From positions 1-64,000 of the IMG/VR virus record IMGVR_UViG_3300031227_000017: a DNA stretch of 64,000 bases; one strand, given 5' to 3'. The position numbers and the translations under genes were made by a program. This stretch comes from a virus. Below, in pieces: positions 52,173 to 60,022 of this stretch (positions are counted from its first letter, which is position 1; every line of letters begins with the position of its first letter). The notes below the pieces were generated by a model, which saw nothing but the letters and a program-made list of their open reading frames with translations, did not search any database and was not told the DNA's origin.

Positions 52173-54301
52173 AGTTGAATCACCGAATCAAATAAGGGTG
52201 CTAGGTCCCGTTCATGCGTGACAATAATGCACTGTAGGCCGCGGGTGGCTGAGAATGTTCTCAACTGCCCTAATACTGGCTCGAACCCACGGATGTGGTG
52301 TTCGTCGAGGTACGCTGTCGGCTCATCAAGGTAAAGCGCACCTACATTATCCGCGAACATCCGGTTCAACGCCATACGGAAAGACAACGCCAATACGACT
52401 TTTTGTCCTTCCGACAGCCTTTCAGCCGGTTGTACCGTACCGCTCTCGAATGATGCCGTGAACGAGAGTCCCTCGTCCGCAGCCACCCGATATGGCGTAC
52501 CAAACATCTCCAAATACTCATTCATGCCCACCTGGAGACGTTGCAGATTACGTTGTGCCACAAATCGCGGAGCCCCGTCTTTGCCGACGATCTCCCGCAT
52601 GCTCGCAGCATGATCAACCCAGCCCCTGAGCATTTCGGCCTCTTCAGCTACCTCCGTAGCCCTGGCCAATTCACCCTGGATACGGGTAATCGTGGCCTCT
52701 GCGGCCCCAATACTGGTTTCCGCGTCCTGCCGAGTGCGAACCGTTCGCTCCCACCCTGCCTTGTTCTCGATCGCCTGCGCGACCTGCTCCGTCGTGTACG
52801 GTACCAACTTCACCAGCTGGTCATTGTACCCTGTGAGCTGCTGCTCCATCTGCTGGTACCGTCCCTGCAATCTTGCAAGTTCCCGATCATGCTCCCCGAG
52901 ACTTGCCTCGGCGGCCTTAACGCTATCCAGCATAGCCGAATGTTGCGAGATGGTGGATTCCAGGACTTTCTCGTCCAATTCCTCCACCGGCTCGTCCGGG
53001 AGTGACCTGAGCGTCTCCATCGCCTGGGTCTTTCTCGCCTCGATCTGCTGGATCGCGTTATTATATACGCCCACAGCGTCATTATACATAAAACTATGGC
53101 TAAGTCGATTCGACAACGTGTCCGAATTCGCCCTGAGCGTCGGAAGTCGCCTGATCGCTTCTTCCCGTTGTCCCTGCAACGCGGCAGCGGCCGTACCGCA
53201 AGTGGGGCATTTAGCCGCGTCAGCGTCAAGCGCGTCGACAAATATGGTCAACGCACTTATCTCACCACTGAGGTTCTCCTTTTGACGCTGAGCTGCCTCC
53301 ACCCCTTCGGCGTCCAGATAGTCTGCCCGGGGCGTCGGCACATCCACGGCTGCTGCCGCATCTGCTGCTTCTTCGATAATCGCAGTCTGGGCTTGTCTCG
53401 CCTTCTGGTTGCGTCTCGCCGCACCCATCCTGCTCAGCGTAAGTGACGCTGCGTGAGAGTCTGCTGCTCCACTGTCACGAATAGTCCGAACAGTTACAAG
53501 AGACGCCGCCGTACCTTCCCGTGACCGCCGCTGATAATCAATATCGGCGGCGGTACCGGCCATCGTCGTCGCCAAGGTATCCCGCTGGGTTTCGATCTGT
53601 ACGCGACGATTATGCGTCGTAATGACATCGTTGTTCGCGTCAATCTGTCCCAGGCAGTGCTGAAGCTCGGGCCAGTCAACAAGCGATGCCTGCGCTGCCG
53701 CCAACTTCAGCGTTTGTCCTTCCAGCTCCTGCGTGAGTTCGTCAATATCGACACCCACGGACGGGATCTGCACGTCCTTCAGCTGCGTACCGATCGCCGA
53801 ATGTACGACGCCGGCCTTCTCCGTGTGGAAGAGCTTCTGGAATTGTGCAGCCCGTTGGGCCGGCTTCTTGTCGAGGAACCCAAAAATATCACTCTGGGCC
53901 ACAACCACGATGTCGTTGATGATGTCGGTAGACACGCCGAGGATCTGCTCGATCATCGCCGTAACTTCCTTGTCACCTTCGATCGTCACACCATTCTGAA
54001 TTTGTAACGTCGCCACCGGGCGAGACGGTCGCAGGTTTCGCTGCACTGTAGCGCGCACGCCGGCATGGCTGAACACGAGCTTCACATAGGAGCTCTGTGA
54101 CGGCTCCGCTCGATCGTAAATATTCGCAGACTTGTTGCCTGCGTTTGGATTGTCTCCGGTAAGCGCGAAACGTATTGCCCCAAGACAATTACTCTTCCCG
54201 CTGCCATTCTGTCCGAGTATTGCCGTGAGGCCGTCCCGTAATGGCAAATCCCGCCACGCGTGCTGGCAGAAATTCAGCATCGTTAGATGTTCACACTTCA
54301 T
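52169..54301 (-). CDS. sbcC: Rad50/SbcC-like ATPase (gp46-like)
   Basis: 710 residues. Walker A ILGQNGSGKSNCL in the first 40 residues, Q-loop VVVAQSDIF, a central coiled coil interrupted by a zinc-hook CPTC (about residue 365), ABC signature LSEGQKVVLALSF, Walker B LYLDEPTAYLDE and the H-loop VTHERD. Shorter coiled coils than bacterial SbcC, as in T4 gp46. Forms an end-processing complex with the Mre11-like protein at 55857. It ends DSVIQL, natural for the family and not counted as a tag. Confidence 0.92.
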   Translation of the reverse strand: MKCEHLTMLNFCQHAWRDLPLRDGLTAILGQNGSGKSNCLGAIRFALTGDNPNAGNKSANIYDRAEPSQSSYVKLVFSHAGVRATVQRNLRPSRPVATLQIQNGVTIEGDKEVTAMIEQILGVSTDIINDIVVVAQSDIFGFLDKKPAQRAAQFQKLFHTEKAGVVHSAIGTQLKDVQIPSVGVDIDELTQELEGQTLKLAAAQASLVDWPELQHCLGQIDANNDVITTHNRRVQIETQRDTLATTMAGTAADIDYQRRSREGTAASLVTVRTIRDSGAADSHAASLTLSRMGAARRNQKARQAQTAIIEEAADAAAAVDVPTPRADYLDAEGVEAAQRQKENLSGEISALTIFVDALDADAAKCPTCGTAAAALQGQREEAIRRLPTLRANSDTLSNRLSHSFMYNDAVGVYNNAIQQIEARKTQAMETLRSLPDEPVEELDEKVLESTISQHSAMLDSVKAAEASLGEHDRELARLQGRYQQMEQQLTGYNDQLVKLVPYTTEQVAQAIENKAGWERTVRTRQDAETSIGAAEATITRIQGELARATEVAEEAEMLRGWVDHAASMREIVGKDGAPRFVAQRNLQRLQVGMNEYLEMFGTPYRVAADEGLSFTASFESGTVQPAERLSEGQKVVLALSFRMALNRMFADNVGALYLDEPTAYLDEHHIRGFEPVLGQLRTFSATRGLQCIIVTHERDLAPLFDSVIQL

Positions 54302-55253
54302 TCTTACCTTCCCTCAATTCGACAACTCGGTGTTCTCGGGTCTTCGCCTCCACGATCGGAGGATTGTAATTCGTCAATGCCCATTGATTATAATGCCGCT
54401 TAATTGCCTGAAGCGGATCAATCCGAAACCTATGGTAATCCGGCACAGCGACAGCTACGAGCTGCGGCAACGGATACTTCCAATCCACGCGACACTGCGT
54501 GACCGGATTCTCAACAGCCGCCCCGCAGAAGTGACAAGCACGAAGCCCAACACCGCCGCCACAATAGGCACAGTTTATAGCCAGTGTTGCCTGCGCCCCA
54601 CCCAGCCACTCTGCCATGCCTGCGAGATTACTAGACAACCCGATAATCGCTCGCTCCATCGTCTCAACAAATGGGTGATTAGTGTCTGGGCGTTCTGGGT
54701 CATAATCGTCAGATATTAGCTTCTGATCCAGGCCCGCCATGACAGAGCATATCTTACGAAAACCACCAACGGTAGTACGGTGATCCGGCTCCACGATTCG
54801 GAACTCCACAGTCTGCCGCGAGCTGTCCCACGCCAGTCGACTGCCCCACTCCACTTCCGCGTAATTTGCAACACGTTCACGATAATCAAATAACGGCTCC
54901 CGGTCGGAACCGACACGTATGTGCTCCCGCGCTGGGCCGTCATCACCGATCCCGGCTACATACGACTCTTTCCGCCGGTTGGCGTAATGATAGAACAACC
55001 TGCGAAGATTGCCGGGGCCGCCGGATCGAAGCCGGAAAACATGCTCTGCACCCCGTACAGCGATAGGCGGCGAGATGAACGGAATACCACCCACGGTATC
55101 CTCCGCCGACTGTTTCCATAATTCCTGCACCTCACTACCCGCAAGATGCGGACACAGACACGACAGATCAAGCGGTCCTCGAAGCGTCGAGGCACCTTTA
55201 TCTATTGCGTCCCGCAATTTTGTTGCGTAAGTCTGAAAGTTAGGTGGCATCAT
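54291..55253 (-). CDS. Zinc-ribbon protein with C-terminal REHRVVEL tag
   Basis: 320 residues between the Rad50 and Mre11 genes. Helical and beta N-terminal two-thirds, then a double CxxC ribbon (CAYCGGGVGLRACHFC, about 225-240), a short domain and the tag TREHRVVEL at 304-312. Its overlap with both nuclease-complex genes suggests a third subunit or adaptor of that complex; this is inference. Confidence 0.7.
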   Translation of the reverse strand: MMPPNFQTYATKLRDAIDKGASTLRGPLDLSCLCPHLAGSEVQELWKQSAEDTVGGIPFISPPIAVRGAEHVFRLRSGGPGNLRRLFYHYANRRKESYVAGIGDDGPAREHIRVGSDREPLFDYRERVANYAEVEWGSRLAWDSSRQTVEFRIVEPDHRTTVGGFRKICSVMAGLDQKLISDDYDPERPDTNHPFVETMERAIIGLSSNLAGMAEWLGGAQATLAINCAYCGGGVGLRACHFCGAAVENPVTQCRVDWKYPLPQLVAVAVPDYHRFRIDPLQAIKRHYNQWALTNYNPPIVEAKTREHRVVELREGKNEV

Positions 55254-55906
55254 TGCAGCCCCGTGGGGTTGTGATCGCTAAGATGTAACGTGATCCAATC
55301 GTACACTACCTGTGTGACCTCAAACTCTACCCGCTGATCCACAGCAGACGGTCGCACGGTGAAGGCCTTCTTGCCGTTTGTCAGTTCTACCATCAACGCA
55401 TTCGCTGCCAGTAGATCACTTAACATGAACGACACTGTCAGCTCTTCTGGTTCCTTTGCCGCGGATGCGGTAACTTCCCATTTACCGTACATCCCAAGCC
55501 ATCCGTCATCCAGCGTGCGGTCAAGCACCCGTTTGTAATCATCAGGTAACGCGTCCAATGGTCTCGAACGCGTGTTCGCCACTACGTACAACTGGTCAGC
55601 ATTGTCGTTAATGCTGGCCGCCGCTACCTCCAGCGGAATATCCGCGTAAATACCGGCAAATGCCCCATTGGTCCACGTCGTGACAATCCGTGGCCCATCC
55701 CGGTACATCAAAATCTGATCGTCGCACGTATGCGTGTCATACGACGCGAGGTTTCGTAACGTGAACAGCTGCGGATCAACGACTTGATGCGGACCCATCG
55801 CCCGCCCGTCGCCAGCCTGAAGGTAGACGACTTCGTTGACCCCTACCTTATCCCAACTAACCGGCCGAAACCCCGCTGGGATCTTCTCCATGTTGTGGCC
55901 GCGCAT
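55250..55906 (-). CDS. Unknown protein between Mre11- and Rad50-like genes
   Basis: 218 residues from ATG 55906 (AAGG six bases upstream); ATG 55891 is an alternative, and the frame to 56017 is shadow. Beta-rich, acidic, no Cys ribbon. Overlaps the Mre11-like gene by 50 bp. Possibly an inhibitor or accessory of the end-processing complex, by context. Confidence 0.65.
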   Translation of the reverse strand: MRGHNMEKIPAGFRPVSWDKVGVNEVVYLQAGDGRAMGPHQVVDPQLFTLRNLASYDTHTCDDQILMYRDGPRIVTTWTNGAFAGIYADIPLEVAAASINDNADQLYVVANTRSRPLDALPDDYKRVLDRTLDDGWLGMYGKWEVTASAAKEPEELTVSFMLSDLLAANALMVELTNGKKAFTVRPSAVDQRVEFEVTQVVYDWITLHLSDHNPTGLQ

Positions 55907-57005
55907 AATTCGCCTTATATTCCTCAAACATATTTGTGATCTCAGCAAGCGGATCAGGTGCTGCAAGCAGCCGCTGCACGCCGTGATAGACCGGAGAATC
56001 CGTAGGAACAAGCTCACCCACTGCCGTGAGCAGGTTATCGAACGCCCCTTCGGGCGTATTCACCATGTCCACCTCCACCGTCTCCTCGTTACCGAGATTT
56101 CGTGGTTGGTGGAACAGATGGAACTTGTCCCCGAGTGCCGCTATCAAGCGAGTGTAAGCCTCCGGGATCATGTCATAGTAAGTTGCGCGTAGCATAGGCT
56201 TCGCTATGTGCGGTGGCAGATCGTGCCGCTGATCCACGGGCAGCGCCAACTTCCTAAGACACTCCGCGAACGCTTCCTCCGTCGTGACCGTGAATTCGGT
56301 GTACCCACGAGTAGCCAGCTGGACCCGCTTCGCAATGAACTGATCCTTGGCCTCATCAACCTCCAGAATGTAGAAATACTTGTGAGGCGGCTCATCGATA
56401 GCCTGCATGCTCGTGGAGCCCGGCGAATACAGCGTGACAGGGTCTCCATTGGCTGCTACGCCCGCGTACTGCTTGGTGACATGGAAGTCGCCAGAGAACA
56501 CCGTGAGCTCACGGGGTAGCTGCGAGAGGCTTCCATCAGTGTGCCCAATAGGCTGCACCTCCGACCAAGACTGATGCGATAGCAAAATCTCCGCGTCAGG
56601 AGGTATCACCGCCAGCTTTTCGCCCAATTTGTCAGATGGGCAGTAATCCAGCCCGTAGAATTCGACCCCGTTGACCTCGAACATCTGCTCGTTCACGTGA
56701 CACGGCCACGGATGAGCTGAACACCACGGCGGATCAGCCTTGTCATGATTACCTTGAATAAAGTACACAGAGAGCCTCGCGTGCTCCATGCGGTTCATTT
56801 CCGTCGTAAAAGCAGTCACAGACGCAGAATCAGGACGATCCTGGTCGTACATATCGCCGAGAAGTATCAACGGCAACGACTGATGCACGCACGCGTCAAC
56901 GAGCTGCGTCAGACTGTAAAAAGCATCCCCGGCGAGTTCCGGGTGCTTCGCCCACGTGTGGAGCCGGAGATGATTATCCCCAGAAATCAAGGCAATTTTG
57001 ATCAT
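55857..57005 (-). CDS. sbcD: Mre11/SbcD-like nuclease (gp47-like)
   Basis: 382 residues from ATG 57005 (the longer frame to 57143 is upstream noise). Calcineurin-like metal motifs: SGDNHLR, LLGDMYDQD, QGNHDKA, LLSHQSW and SGDFHVT. The last is normally GHxH; here the first His is Asp, a metal-ligand change. C-terminal capping domain present. Two-metal nuclease that trims ends with the Rad50 partner. The 15-bp repeat lies directly before the ATG and no Shine-Dalgarno is seen there. Confidence 0.88.
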   Translation of the reverse strand: MIKIALISGDNHLRLHTWAKHPELAGDAFYSLTQLVDACVHQSLPLILLGDMYDQDRPDSASVTAFTTEMNRMEHARLSVYFIQGNHDKADPPWCSAHPWPCHVNEQMFEVNGVEFYGLDYCPSDKLGEKLAVIPPDAEILLSHQSWSEVQPIGHTDGSLSQLPRELTVFSGDFHVTKQYAGVAANGDPVTLYSPGSTSMQAIDEPPHKYFYILEVDEAKDQFIAKRVQLATRGYTEFTVTTEEAFAECLRKLALPVDQRHDLPPHIAKPMLRATYYDMIPEAYTRLIAALGDKFHLFHQPRNLGNEETVEVDMVNTPEGAFDNLLTAVGELVPTDSPVYHGVQRLLAAPDPLAEITNMFEEYKANYARPQHGEDPSGVSAG

Positions 57006-57007
57006 TT

Positions 57008-57022
57008 TGGTTTCTAAGTACC
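57008..57022 (-). repeat. Dispersed 15-bp motif, copy 6 (exact, reverse)
   Basis: GGTACTTAGAAACCA on the minus strand, ending 2 bases before the sbcD-like ATG. This copy and the one at 3365 share four extra bases (AAGC) on the left. Confidence 0.8.
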
Positions 57023-57040
57023 GCTTGGGTGTTAAATTTG

Positions 57041-57364
57041 TTATGGTATAAACCCTGCATCCTTGAGCGCCTGTACGAGCGACGGGGAGAGAATCGTAAC
57101 CGGGACGGCCCCAGTACAATGCGAGAGCCCGCAACACGGGCAACGCATTTCTGGACTGTTTCGGAGCATGTCATTGCGAACTGCTATGCCGTGGATCGTG
57201 TCCTCGAATAGCCTGTCGGATTCTACCAACTTATCCGCCAGACCTGCACGTTCAACCGTGCTACTTACGCCAAGTGACGACGTTAAGTGGTTGACCGTGT
57301 GTAACATAGGGCAATCCAACTGGAAAGCCTTGTGATACAGATCATGAAATAGTTCGGATGCCAT
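57041..57364 (-). CDS. Small zinc-site protein divergent from csrA
   Basis: 107 residues from ATG 57364; the longer frame is antisense to csrA. Helical N-terminal 70, then CPCCGLSHC as a compact metal site, and a helical end. No Shine-Dalgarno is seen; leaderless translation is possible. 31 bp separate it from csrA on the other strand. Function unknown. Confidence 0.6.
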   Translation of the reverse strand: MASELFHDLYHKAFQLDCPMLHTVNHLTSSLGVSSTVERAGLADKLVESDRLFEDTIHGIAVRNDMLRNSPEMRCPCCGLSHCTGAVPVTILSPSLVQALKDAGFIP

Positions 57365-57395
57365 TTTATTGCAACCATAGGAAGGAGCCAGAAGA

Positions 57396-57611
57396 ATGTT
57401 AGTGCTATCTCGCAAACGCGGAGAAAGAATCTTAATTGGTGACAACATAACAGTCACCGTGGTTGACCTCCGAGACGACAAAGTGCGTCTCGGCGTCGAA
57501 GCCCCGCGAGAGGTACCGGTTAATCGACCGGAAGTTCTCCAAAAAAAGAACGCGGCCAAAGCTGCCGCCGCGGCTACCCAGACACCGCAGGACCAGTCAC
57601 AGTCGGACTGA
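57396..57611 (+). CDS. csrA: CsrA translational regulator
   Basis: 71 residues: the standard CsrA core (1-50, MLVLSRKRGERILIGD...) plus an Ala/Gln-rich tail. RNA-binding residues L4, R6 and R44 (VPVNRPEV) are kept. CsrA dimers bind GGA motifs in hairpin loops or ribosome sites and block or stabilise mRNAs. Here it is the only gene on its strand in this region, with GGAAGGAG before the ATG, itself two GGA sites that could give autoregulation. A phage CsrA may redirect host translation. Confidence 0.95.
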   Translation: MLVLSRKRGERILIGDNITVTVVDLRDDKVRLGVEAPREVPVNRPEVLQKKNAAKAAAAATQTPQDQSQSD

Positions 57612-58419
57612 ATGGTGTCACCGTCCTCGCGGGCTCGCCACGCTGGCGTTTGAACAGCTCGCGAATGTCACTCTCGCTATTACCTAGCACCTCTCGAACA
57701 GACGAGAACACGAGGAATCGCTGTGCGAGTATTGTAGGTGACGGCAACGGAACGCCGGTATTGATGTAAAACGGCGGAAGCGTTTTGTCCGTGGCTCCCC
57801 AGCTGACCATGTAGAAGCCAAGCATGGTGCAGAGCCACGACAGATACTCACCAAAGCCCCCTGGCCACTCGTTACACCGTGTTGGTGTCAGCAGCTTACG
57901 TTGGTATAACACGCCGACAAACTGCGGACTCAACGCCATGAACGCGTCGGCCAGTGCGGGCGGTGGGGTCTCGACATTCTGATGCGGGATCTCCCATTCA
58001 TAGAACAGGTTGGTTGCGGCATGAAAGGCCTTGGCGTGACCACTGGTAGTGTCTTGCACTCCCAGCAACCCTACACCCTCCTTGCTAGTCTGATCTAGCA
58101 GATACGCATCGAATGGTTGACCCATCACGAGACACGAATCATCCAAGAAGATGACCTGCTTGTACGAGATACCCTTATCGATCGCCCACTTGAGCCCGTG
58201 CATGCGATGGAACCCGGAACAGGCATCCTTGTCGACGGAGGTATGAATCACTTCATGAGCGCCCTCGGCCGAAAGAGTTTTGATGGTGTTCGTCTCGTCG
58301 ACGGCCACCGTGAATGTCGAACCACCGGGGCACGACCATTGAATCGAAGAGATCAGATCATTCAGGACGTACTCGCCCCGGGCAGAACTGATCACGAATA
58401 ACGTGTCAACATCGTACAT
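57574..58419 (-). CDS. Glycosyltransferase-like protein (GT-A)
   Basis: 281 residues from ATG 58419 (GGGAG five bases upstream). TLFVISSARGEY entry strand, then VIFLDDSCLVMG as the DxD-like metal site, an insertion with TTSGHAKAFHAA and an aromatic acceptor region. Family assignment is looser than for the GT32 enzyme. Its 3' end overlaps the csrA 3' end by 38 bp (convergent), so the transcripts are complementary there. It follows the leader/terminator at 58434-58533. Confidence 0.65.
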   Translation of the reverse strand: MYDVDTLFVISSARGEYVLNDLISSIQWSCPGGSTFTVAVDETNTIKTLSAEGAHEVIHTSVDKDACSGFHRMHGLKWAIDKGISYKQVIFLDDSCLVMGQPFDAYLLDQTSKEGVGLLGVQDTTSGHAKAFHAATNLFYEWEIPHQNVETPPPALADAFMALSPQFVGVLYQRKLLTPTRCNEWPGGFGEYLSWLCTMLGFYMVSWGATDKTLPPFYINTGVPLPSPTILAQRFLVFSSVREVLGNSESDIRELFKRQRGEPARTVTPFSPTVTGPAVSG

Positions 58420-58433
58420 AACTGCTCCCATTA

Positions 58434-58471
58434 AAAGCAAACAGTCCAGCGATGTGACTCGCTGGACTGTT
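58434..58471 (-). terminator. Rho-independent terminator or attenuator
   Basis: 13-bp perfect stem (58459-58471 with 58440-58452), 6-nt loop, then TGCTTTT on the minus strand. The next gene starts 15 bp later, so readthrough is needed for that gene unless it has its own promoter. Confidence 0.85.
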
Positions 58472-58533
58472 GCCGATCAGGTAATGTGCGCTCGTAAAAA
58501 CGTGCCGGGCTGAGCGCGAGAACTTCCATCATT
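58434..58533 (-). ncRNA. Candidate 100-nt leader or small RNA
   Basis: Bounded by the promoter at 58540-58568 and the terminator at 58434. No ORF of sense length inside. It carries one AUGGA and one CUGGA site, so CsrA binding is possible. Either a free small RNA or the 5' leader controlling the gene at 57574. Confidence 0.4.
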
Positions 58534-58539
58534 CACTGC

Positions 58540-58568
58540 ATAATAGGCAATTATGCAATGGTTGTCAA
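58540..58568 (-). promoter_or_regulatory. Sigma70-type promoter
   Basis: Minus strand: TTGACA (58568-58563), exactly 17 bp, TATTAT (58545-58540), the best consensus promoter seen in the window. An 8-bp inverted repeat (58537-58557) covers the -10. The -35 overlaps the stop codon of the hldE-like gene. Start expected near 58533. Confidence 0.75.
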
Positions 58569-60022
58569 CTCTTCTTCGTAGAGTTCTTTGCATTATCGTC
58601 CCCGAGCCGTGACGAGCTTAAATTGAAAATAATAGGGGTCAACGACAGTTTTCCGCCGTGTGACGCCACATAATCTGCACCTGGGATAGGTTCTGCGGCC
58701 GCGTCTTGCCCCTTCACCAGAACATCTGGCTTCAACTGACGCACAAGCGATTCGACATCCCCATCGAACAAAAATACGGTGTCCACAACATCCAACAACG
58801 CCAGATGTGACAGTCGATAGCTCTCGCCAACGAGCGGTCTATTGTCGCCTTTGAGCTCCCGCAAACTGGTGTCATCATTACACGCCACCACAAGACAGTC
58901 GCCTTGCCGTACTGCTGCGCGGAGCAGTTCGATATGTCCAGCATGCAACCCGTCGAAGCAACCATTGGCTAATACGATTGACTGTCGTCGCCGACGCCGT
59001 CGCCGTACAAAGGCCAAGGCGTCATCACGATCCATACATTTGGCAGCCCATCCGGTAGCCTCGTATCGAAATTCGTCGACGGCGTCACGATGAGCCGGCA
59101 CGACACCGCGATGACGCACCACCATGCCCGCAGCGTACATAGCAAACTGCACGCAAGTATCAAACGACTTGCCTTCCAAGTACCCGACGGCCATCGCCGC
59201 CATCACAGTATCACCAGCGCCGCACACATCATAAATCTGTTGCGGACTGGACTGAAAACTGTGGATCTGGTTATCCCAGGGATTGAAATACATGCAACCG
59301 TCCGACCCCTGCGTCATGAGCACGGAGCCAAAGTTACCAGCTCGCCTCAACTCCTGCAAGATGGACTCAGGCTCCCCAGCGAACACACCAGGATGCACGA
59401 CGTTGTAGCGATCCACCATATCACGCGCTTCGTTGCTGTTGGGCTTCAGCAAATCCACGTTCTCGTATTGTTCAACGCAGTCCGGGCGGCAGTCTACGAA
59501 AATCGGTATGGCGAGTTCCTGACATCGCTGCCGAAGCGCACTCCACACCGCGTCCGTCATCACGCCTTTCGCGTAATCTGCCACACATACCAATCGTACG
59601 GCCGTGCCCTCTGCGAGCCCGTAATTGAGCCCCGCTATCACGGCTTTGTCATTGCTCAATGGCAGCGTCTCATCATCCGCACGACACAGATACTGACCAC
59701 CGGCCATGATCCGCGTCTTCACGCTCGTGCGTGTACCGTCCGGCCCTTGCGGCAAACACGACACTACACCAGCTTCGTTGAGGAGTTCCCCAACCCTTCG
59801 CCCGGCAGCGTCGTCGCCTACCACGCCAAGCAGCTTCGCATGTCCGCCGAGCGTAACTATGTTGTGGGCGACGTTACCCGCACCACCTACCGATTCCGTG
59901 AAGTCGTCTTGGGCTACGACAGGAGCCGCTGCCTCGGGCGATACACGGGTCATTTCCCCGCATACCGCCCTATCCAGCATCACGTCACCGATCACCAATA
60001 CCGTAGGTTTCGGATCACTCAT
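58565..60022 (-). CDS. hldE: HldE-like heptose-7-phosphate kinase / ADP-heptose synthase
   Basis: 485 residues from ATG 60022, close to E. coli HldE (477). Domain 1 (1-320), a ribokinase/PfkB kinase: VGGAGNVAHN at 45-54 and the catalytic GAGD at 268-271. Domain 2 (about 345-470), a nucleotidyltransferase: GCFDGLHAGH (354-363, HxGH) and a GESYRLSHLALLD-like end. Makes ADP-heptose precursors of LPS core in Gram-negatives. A six-Arg run (341-346) joins the domains. The isomerase and epimerase partners are not in the window. Confidence 0.92.
   Translation of the reverse strand: MSDPKPTVLVIGDVMLDRAVCGEMTRVSPEAAAPVVAQDDFTESVGGAGNVAHNIVTLGGHAKLLGVVGDDAAGRRVGELLNEAGVVSCLPQGPDGTRTSVKTRIMAGGQYLCRADDETLPLSNDKAVIAGLNYGLAEGTAVRLVCVADYAKGVMTDAVWSALRQRCQELAIPIFVDCRPDCVEQYENVDLLKPNSNEARDMVDRYNVVHPGVFAGEPESILQELRRAGNFGSVLMTQGSDGCMYFNPWDNQIHSFQSSPQQIYDVCGAGDTVMAAMAVGYLEGKSFDTCVQFAMYAAGMVVRHRGVVPAHRDAVDEFRYEATGWAAKCMDRDDALAFVRRRRRRRQSIVLANGCFDGLHAGHIELLRAAVRQGDCLVVACNDDTSLRELKGDNRPLVGESYRLSHLALLDVVDTVFLFDGDVESLVRQLKPDVLVKGQDAAAEPIPGADYVASHGGKLSLTPIIFNLSSSRLGDDNAKNSTKKS

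Noticed and set aside
52169-52190. DSVIQL C-terminus of the Rad50-like protein as a tag copy
   Set aside because: Rad50/SbcC proteins naturally end in a strand with this wording after the H-loop; it lacks the Arg part.
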